Shown: positions 58,813-64,000 of the stretch, in pieces | How the letters are laid out: each line of letters begins with the position of its first letter | Numbering within the stretch: position 1 is the stretch's first letter | Assembly (NCBI GenBank): GCA_009910795.1 | Contig: VMEE01000023.1 | Coordinates: forward strand, 1 to 64,000 | Direction of reading: 5' to 3' | From: Dehalobacter sp. CP | GTDB lineage: Bacteria > Bacillota_B > Desulfitobacteriia > Desulfitobacteriales > Syntrophobotulaceae | DNA length: 64,000 bases | Notes under the pieces: generated by a model | What the model was told of the DNA's origin: nothing | The model's input: the letters and a program-made list of their open reading frames with translations, nothing else | Database searches by the model: none | Position numbers and translations under genes: made by a program

Positions 58813-59742
58813 ATGCAAATATTATTAATCTATAATCCGCTTGCCGGAAACGGCAGCTTTAATAATCACTTGGACAGCATTATTGAAGCTGTCCAAGATA
58901 AAGGCTATTATTTGGTCCCTTACAGGGTCAGCACTACGGAAGCCCTGGAAAAAATGGTCTCCTCAGCGGATATCAACAGTTTCAACAGGATCTGGATTGC
59001 CGGGGGCGACGGGACGATCCACCAGGTCATCAATGTTCTTTTTTATTATGATTGCCAGATCCCGGTTGGAATATATCCGGTAGGAACTGCCAATGACTTT
59101 GCCCGTTATTTTCATTTTCCGGAGCGGGTCAATGAAATGACGGAGATTCTGCTTCAGGATCATTTTACAGTTTGCGATATCGGGGTCGCCAATGGCCGCT
59201 ATTTTTTAAATGTGGCCAGCCTGGGTTTTCTGATCGATGTCAGCCAAAAAACTCCCAAAAGAATCAAACAAAGTTTTGGGGCTCTCGCCTATTATTTAAA
59301 GGGTGTTGAAGAATTCGCCAATATGAAGCCGGTGAAAGTTAGTATTCGGAGCCGGGAAGCCAACCGCGACGATGAAGTGTATTTCATCTTGATTATGAAT
59401 GGTAAATCGGCAGGCGGTTTTAAGAGGATAGCGCCGTTGGCTTCTATTAGCGATGGTCTGCTTGATGTGTATATTTTTAAACCATGTCCAGTTCTCGAAC
59501 TGATCCCGCTGGTTATCAAAGTGGCGAACGGTGAACATGCGGAGAGCCCATATGTAGACTACTTCCAGACGGCAGAGCTGACAATCAACTGTCGGGAATC
59601 GATTGGTACGGATTTAGACGGAGAAAAAGGGTTTGATTTTCCGTTAAGAGTCACTGTTGAGCCCGCCAAACTTAAAGTCATTACCAGAGAGAATCAAGAG
59701 GAAGGCTATCTGGATAAAACCGGTTTTGGCTTCTTAATTTAG
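58813..59742 (+). CDS. diacylglycerol kinase-family lipid kinase
   Basis: 309 residues of the DagK/YegS-type family: NPLAGNGSFNNHLD (about 8-21), IAGGDGTIHQVINVL with the GGDGT nucleotide-binding motif at about 63-67, and PVGTANDFARY at about 93-103. It phosphorylates diacylglycerol or a related lipid. ATG 58813 follows AGGGGGTAGAC. It is divergent from lgt, which uses phosphatidylglycerol and releases glycerol phosphate, so both concern membrane lipid turnover. Confidence 0.88.
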   Translation: MQILLIYNPLAGNGSFNNHLDSIIEAVQDKGYYLVPYRVSTTEALEKMVSSADINSFNRIWIAGGDGTIHQVINVLFYYDCQIPVGIYPVGTANDFARYFHFPERVNEMTEILLQDHFTVCDIGVANGRYFLNVASLGFLIDVSQKTPKRIKQSFGALAYYLKGVEEFANMKPVKVSIRSREANRDDEVYFILIMNGKSAGGFKRIAPLASISDGLLDVYIFKPCPVLELIPLVIKVANGEHAESPYVDYFQTAELTINCRESIGTDLDGEKGFDFPLRVTVEPAKLKVITRENQEEGYLDKTGFGFLI

Positions 59743-59888
59743 ATGTAAAAATTTTCAATGCAAACGTTATTAAAAAGGTTAATAAAAACATTCGAATTGA
59801 AGACAGGTCCGGGTAAATATTTTTATTTTGGGCAGATTAATTATGAAAACAATTGCCTTAAAATATCTGATGCAAAGGAGGAATTGTC

Positions 59889-60167
59889 TTGAGTGTTATC
59901 GGCTGGATTATTTTAGGCGGCCTTGCGGGGTGGATTGCCAGCATGATTACAGGCCGTGATGCCAAAATGGGCGTTGGAATGAATATTGTTGTCGGGATCG
60001 TCGGGGCGTTCATCGGCGGATGGATCGTCAACATTTTCGGAGGAATAGGGATCAATGGATTTAATGTCTGGAGTTTCTTGGTTGCTCTCCTCGGTGCGGT
60101 GATCCTGTTGTCCATCGTCAATGCCTTAACGGGCAGGAAACATTCTCACAAGCAGTATCAGTCGTAA
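59889..60167 (+). CDS. GlsB/YeaQ/YmgE-family small membrane protein
   Basis: 92 residues with three short transmembrane helices of Gly-rich type (IGWIILGGLAGWIASMITG, IVVGIVGAFIGGWIVN, SFLVALLGAVILLSIV), the transglycosylase-associated protein family. A TTG at 59889 sits 8 nt after AAAGGAGG; a GTG at 59892 is an alternative. These proteins are often stress-induced; function unknown. Confidence 0.82.
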   Translation: MSVIGWIILGGLAGWIASMITGRDAKMGVGMNIVVGIVGAFIGGWIVNIFGGIGINGFNVWSFLVALLGAVILLSIVNALTGRKHSHKQYQS

Positions 60168-60195
60168 ATGTTATCCCGGATTTTGATGGATGTTG

Positions 60196-60233
60196 GAAAC
60201 GGCGGAGTAGATCTCCAGCCGTTTTCATTTTTT
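60196..60233 (+). terminator. terminator after the GlsB-like gene
   Basis: AAACGGC-GGAG/CTCC-GCCGTTT stem followed by TCATTTTTT. Confidence 0.82.
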
Positions 60234-60435
60234 ATTTAGCGCCAAATCAAACCAGCAAAACTGACTTAGCACAGTTCTGTCTGAGTGCATACTGATCCAC
60301 AACACTTGACAAATATTCGGAAATTTGATAGCATTACCTAAAATTATATCATACAGTTTTATATTTAAAGGCTGTACCATGACAGTATAAAGCAGCATTC
60401 GTCTTTAACAGAAATGCTAAGGGGTGAAGGCTTTT

Positions 60436-60474
60436 TTGGTATATCAGAAAAAGTCTAAGCACTTTCTGATATCT
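60436..60474. repeat. imperfect hairpin ATATCAGAAA...TCTGATAT
   Basis: ATATCAGAAAAAGT / CACTTTCTGATAT pair around CTAAG, 20 bp before the MITE-like repeat. No T-run. Function unknown. Confidence 0.5.
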
Positions 60475-60484
60475 CTAGGCGCAG

Positions 60485-60648
60485 CTAGTACCATGTCAAC
60501 CCTAAATCTATATATCCTGGCGGCAGATTTCTGTTAATACTGCGTTGTCGTCAATCACCATACGCTCGGTATGCCTCAATCCTTCGCCTTGTCTTAAAAG
60601 AAATCTGCTCCCCATTATATTACAGTTTTAAGGTTGACAAGGTACTAG
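60485..60648. mobile_element. MITE-like element with terminal inverted repeats, 164 bp
   Basis: Ends CTAGTACCATGTCAACCCTAAA and (reverse complement of the right end) CTAGTACCTTGTCAACCTTAAA match at about 19 of 22 positions. Inside, GCAGATTTCTGTTAA / TTAAAAGAAATCTGC is a second 15-bp inverted repeat with one mismatch, and CATAC-GCTCG-GTATG a small inner hairpin. No gene inside. This nested-palindrome layout fits a miniature inverted-repeat transposable element or a mobile RNA-forming repeat; the source transposase is not in the window. Confidence 0.6.
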
Positions 60649-60708
60649 AGACATGGCGCCAGTAAAGTTTTCAATAGTTTATAAGATATAAAATGCTAGG
60701 AGGAGAGT

Positions 60709-63243
60709 ATGTTGAAACTTGCGTTTTCAACCCTGGGTTGCCCGGATTTCAGCTGGACCGATATCTATTCCATGGCCAAGGACTTTGGCTTTGACGGCAT
60801 TGAAATCCGCGGTCTGGGCAGTGAGATCTTTGCAGTGCAGGCCCAGCCTTTTACTGAGTCTCAGCTGCCGCAAACCATAAAAAAGTTATCCGAACTCCGT
60901 ATTCAAATTCCTTGTCTGTCTTCCGGCTGTTGTCTAAAGTATGCTGAGAAAGCGGAACAGAATCATCAGGAGATCGTTCAGTATATTGAATTAGCCTCCA
61001 AGCTAGGAACCCCGTATATTCGTATCCTCGCCGATATCGCACCGCAGCCGACTGGTGAAGTCGATGACGAGGTGGTGCTTACTGCGCTGAACCGTCTGGT
61101 ACCTCTGGCCGAAGAAAAAGGCGTTACCCTTTTGGTTGAAACGAACGGAGTCTATTCCGATACCTCCCGTTTATGCCATCTGCTCAACCATGTAGCCAGT
61201 GACAATGTTGGCGCCTTGTGGGATATGCATCACCCTTATCGTTTTGCAGATGAGACACCTGGAAAGACTGTTCAGAACCTTGGTGCCTACATTAAATATG
61301 TACATATCAAGGATTCCGTTTTAGAGAACGGCACCACCCGGTACCGTATGATGGGAGAAGGAGATTTACCCATCGATGAGATGATGCAGGCCCTGCATTC
61401 GATTAACTATGAGGGCTATGTTTCCCTGGAATGGGTCAAACGCTGGGCGGCGGACCTGGATGATGCCGGCGTCGTTTTCCCGAATTTTGCAGAATATATG
61501 AGCCGTTACACGGAAAAAACATCGGTGAAAGGTCATTTGTACGATAACAATGCCAAGACCGGAAAATATATCTGGCAAAAGGATACGCTGATTGATCTGA
61601 CCTTCCCCCAGGTGCTTGACCGGATGGTGGATGAGTTCCCGGATCAGTATGCTTTCCGTTATACGACCATGGATTATACCCGTACGTATAAAGAATTCCG
61701 GGACGATGTTGACACATTTGCACGCGCCCTGATCGCGATGGGTGTCAGACCCGGGGACCATGTTGCGACCTGGGCCACCAACGTTCCGCAGTGGTACATT
61801 ACCTTTTGGGCGGCAACCAAGATTGGCGCTGTGCTGGTAACCGTAAATACCGCGTATAAGATTTATGAGGCAGAATATCTGCTGCGCCAGTCGGATACAC
61901 ACACGCTGGTCATGATAGACGGATATAAGGACTCCGATTATGTCGGCATTATCAAGGAGCTTTGCCCTGAGCTGGAGACTACCGAGGCCGGAAAGCCGCT
62001 GCATATCAAACGGCTGCCTTTCTTACGCAATATTGTCACGGTTGATTCCAGGCAGAACGGCTGTCTCACCTGGGAAGATGCGATTGCCCTGGCTGACAAA
62101 GTCCCCGTTGAGGAAGTATACCGCCGTGCCCTTTCTCTTAACCGTCATGATGTCTGCAACATGCAGTATACCTCAGGAACCACTGGTTTCCCGAAAGGCG
62201 TTATGCTGACACACTATAATGTTGTGAATAACGGTAAAAATATTGGCGACTGCATGGATCTTTCCACAGCCGACCGCATGATGATTCATGTCCCGATGTT
62301 CCATTGCTTCGGGATGGTGCTGGCGATGACTGCGTCCATGACCCATGGGGTGACCATGTCCCCGATACCGGCGTTTTCGCCGAAGATATCGCTGGATTGC
62401 ATCAACAGGGAAAAAATCACCGCCTTCCATGGTGTTCCGACCATGTTTATTGCGATGCTCGAGCATGAAGATTTTCCGAAAACAGACTTTTCCTACATGC
62501 GGACCGGAATCATGGCAGGAAGCCCGTGTCCTGTGAAGGTCATGCAGGATGTCGTCGAGAAGATGAATATGAATGAAATCACCATTGTCTTCGGACAGAC
62601 CGAATCTTCACCCGGCTGCACCCAGAGCCGTGTCGACGATTCCGTCGAACTGCGGGTTGCCACTGTGGGCCGTGCTTTGCCAGGTGTTGAGTGCAAGATC
62701 GTGGATCCGAAGACCGGGGAAGATCTTCCGGATAATGAGGACGGCGAATTTGTTGCCAGGGGCTACAATATCATGAAAGGCTATTATAAAATGCCCGAAG
62801 CCACCGCTGCGGCGATTGATGAGAACGGCTGGCTGCACACCGGCGACCTGGCCAGACGCGATGAGAACGGATACTATAAAATTACCGGACGTATCAAGGA
62901 CATGATCATTCGCGGCGGGGAAAACATCTATCCGAAAGAAATCGAAGATTTTATTTATACCCATCCAAAGGTCAAGGACGTTCAAGTTATTGGTGTCCCT
63001 GACAAACAATATGGGGAAGAGATTATGGCCTGTGTCATACTGAAGGACGGCGTCGAACTGACCGCTGATGAGCTGAAGGATTTTGTCCGCACCCACATGG
63101 CCAAGCACAAAACACCGCGTTATATTGACTTTGTCGCAGAATTCCCGATGAATGCCGCAGGCAAAATTATGAAATATAAAATGCGCGAAAACGCGGTCGA
63201 AAAGTTAAACCTTCAGGCCGACAACAGTATTGAAACTGCCTAA
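60709..63243 (+). CDS. fusion of sugar-phosphate-isomerase-like TIM barrel with AMP-forming acyl-CoA ligase
   Basis: 844 residues. About 1-275 is a xylose isomerase-like TIM barrel (FSTLGCPDFSWTDIYSMA, GFDGIEIRG, LVETNGVYSDT, YVHIKDSV, SLEWVKRW) with His/Glu metal ligands of that family. About 285-830 is an AMP-binding ligase: P-loop YTSGTTGFPKGV (about 486-497), FGQTESSPG (about 629-637), GWLHTGDLARRD (about 707-718) and hinge/C-terminal GRIKDMIIRGGENIYP. The catalytic Lys is in AAGKIMKYK. The two halves are usually separate proteins. ATG 60709 follows AGGAGGAGA. Substrate unknown; the barrel may make or bind a sugar/polyol acid that the ligase activates, but this is a guess. Confidence 0.85.
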   Translation: MLKLAFSTLGCPDFSWTDIYSMAKDFGFDGIEIRGLGSEIFAVQAQPFTESQLPQTIKKLSELRIQIPCLSSGCCLKYAEKAEQNHQEIVQYIELASKLGTPYIRILADIAPQPTGEVDDEVVLTALNRLVPLAEEKGVTLLVETNGVYSDTSRLCHLLNHVASDNVGALWDMHHPYRFADETPGKTVQNLGAYIKYVHIKDSVLENGTTRYRMMGEGDLPIDEMMQALHSINYEGYVSLEWVKRWAADLDDAGVVFPNFAEYMSRYTEKTSVKGHLYDNNAKTGKYIWQKDTLIDLTFPQVLDRMVDEFPDQYAFRYTTMDYTRTYKEFRDDVDTFARALIAMGVRPGDHVATWATNVPQWYITFWAATKIGAVLVTVNTAYKIYEAEYLLRQSDTHTLVMIDGYKDSDYVGIIKELCPELETTEAGKPLHIKRLPFLRNIVTVDSRQNGCLTWEDAIALADKVPVEEVYRRALSLNRHDVCNMQYTSGTTGFPKGVMLTHYNVVNNGKNIGDCMDLSTADRMMIHVPMFHCFGMVLAMTASMTHGVTMSPIPAFSPKISLDCINREKITAFHGVPTMFIAMLEHEDFPKTDFSYMRTGIMAGSPCPVKVMQDVVEKMNMNEITIVFGQTESSPGCTQSRVDDSVELRVATVGRALPGVECKIVDPKTGEDLPDNEDGEFVARGYNIMKGYYKMPEATAAAIDENGWLHTGDLARRDENGYYKITGRIKDMIIRGGENIYPKEIEDFIYTHPKVKDVQVIGVPDKQYGEEIMACVILKDGVELTADELKDFVRTHMAKHKTPRYIDFVAEFPMNAAGKIMKYKMRENAVEKLNLQADNSIETA

Positions 63244-63340
63244 GGTACTTCTAGGAAGCCTTATTGTGTTTATCAAATGGCAAAAATTTTCTTTGGATGA
63301 ATAGAAAATTATGGTATAATATTTGCGTAATTCGCAAAAT

Positions 63341-64000
63341 GTGGTGAAACAGTTGGTCAGAAAGTTTGATTTGATCAAATATAAACCGCTGGAACGAAAA
63401 TTCCTGCTCTTTAGGTGGGGACTGCTTGTTGTCGCCCTGGCTGAGCTGATCCGTTTTCAGGGCTCTTTCACGGGCGTGTTTTTTGTTGGTTTCTTTATCG
63501 CCCTTCTATATAATGCATTTATTTCCGTTTGTGTCTTCAGCAAGGACACCCGGGCCGAGAAAATGATGCGACTCAGCTTAGTGCTTGATATTCCTGTTTA
63601 TACCCTGTTGATGGCAGGGAATGTTGAATTACTGAATATGCTCTTTTTTTCCTATTTCTTCTTTGTTTCTTTTCACGGCATGCGTTATGGGATTCCGGGT
63701 TTGATCATTGCTGCTGCCGAAAGCGTAGCCTCTTTATTCATTACGTCATTCAAAATTTCGGATCTGTTTGTATCCGTGAATATCTATCTGTTCAGCCTTC
63801 TGCTCCTAGCCTTCGGTTTTATCATTGTATTTGAAGTCAACAGTTTGCTGAATATCAGCCAATATCAGTTCAGAAAGGCCAAAAATCAGGCGGCCAGAGA
63901 TCCGCTGACAGGGCTTCCGAACCGCCTGCTGTTGGAAAAGAGTTTTCAGAAGGCTGTATCCAATTATCAGAGGACAGGGCAGCCTTTTTGCATTGCCATT
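63341..64000 (+). CDS. membrane GGDEF-domain protein (cut by window end)
   Basis: The frame from GTG 63341 or 63344 is open to the last base, 219 residues so far. It has several transmembrane helices (about 20-180; e.g. LLVVALAELIRF, GFFIALLYNAF, IYLFSLLLLAFGFIIVF) and then DPLTGLPNRLLLEK at about 188-201, the start of a GGDEF domain. The GGDEF active site itself lies beyond the window. TATAAT at about 63315 is a likely -10 box. No strong ribosome-binding site precedes the GTG, so the exact start is uncertain. Confidence 0.75.
   Translation, partial: MVKQLVRKFDLIKYKPLERKFLLFRWGLLVVALAELIRFQGSFTGVFFVGFFIALLYNAFISVCVFSKDTRAEKMMRLSLVLDIPVYTLLMAGNVELLNMLFFSYFFFVSFHGMRYGIPGLIIAAAESVASLFITSFKISDLFVSVNIYLFSLLLLAFGFIIVFEVNSLLNISQYQFRKAKNQAARDPLTGLPNRLLLEKSFQKAVSNYQRTGQPFCIAI

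Overview
The window comes from a strictly anaerobic, low-GC, Gram-positive organohalide-respiring bacterium of the Peptococcaceae, most likely Dehalobacter and otherwise Desulfitobacterium. The evidence is a dense array of reductive dehalogenase (rdh) genes. Seven rdhA genes are intact: Tat signal, two ferredoxin-like Cys motifs, CprA-, PceA- and Dehalococcoides-like sequence types. Each has an rdhB membrane anchor. There are also four rdhC genes (one partial), four tiny RdhE-like membrane peptides, a frameshifted rdhT, seven CRP/FNR-type rdhK regulators, and the decayed 3' end of an eighth rdhA. The genus is inference; no rRNA or tRNA gene was seen.

Layout. 1-1304 is the tail of one operon (rdhC-rdhE-rdhT). 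1.5-12 kb holds rdhK paralogues alternating with three rdhBA pairs and a creatininase-family gene. 12.3-16.2 kb is rdhK-A-B-C-E. 16.6-18.7 kb is a corrinoid protein, a UroD-type methyltransferase and a 40-residue protein. 19-25.3 kb has rdhBA, rdhK and rdhBACE. A minus-strand rdhK at 25.3-26.0 kb faces a second corrinoid/methyltransferase/small-protein module at 26.4-28.3 kb. 28.5-30.2 kb holds a flavin-binding protein, an HxlR regulator and a deletion junction between MFS-transporter and TetR fragments. 30.5-34.8 kb is rdhA-B-C-E-K. At 35.2 kb a cobalamin riboswitch heads an operon of about 12 kb: ECF-transporter ATPase, T and S subunits, UbiD-, HyuA-, HyuB-, UbiX- and LpdD-like proteins, a methyltransferase-like/DUF2284 fusion and an amino-acid permease. 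From 47.6 kb the content is ordinary chromosome: trypsin-like protease, FdhD, GGDEF/HD-GYP proteins, hybrid cluster protein, hpt, lgt, a lipid kinase, a MITE-like repeat, and a TIM-barrel/acyl-CoA-ligase fusion.

How it fits together. RdhA needs a corrinoid and Fe-S clusters, Tat export, a chaperone (RdhT) and an RdhB anchor. RdhK proteins switch individual operons. Three promoters (before the creatininase gene, rdhB2 and rdhB6) share a TGTG-N8-CACA operator placed exactly 21 nt before TATATT, the geometry of a class II CRP/FNR-activated promoter, so these units probably form one regulon. Corrinoid chemistry recurs in three places: the RdhAs, the two methyl-transfer modules and the B12-riboswitch operon. 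That operon couples vitamin-type uptake genes to prenyl-FMN decarboxylase and hydantoinase-type genes. Its purpose is not evident from known pathways, and it is the best candidate here for an undescribed system.
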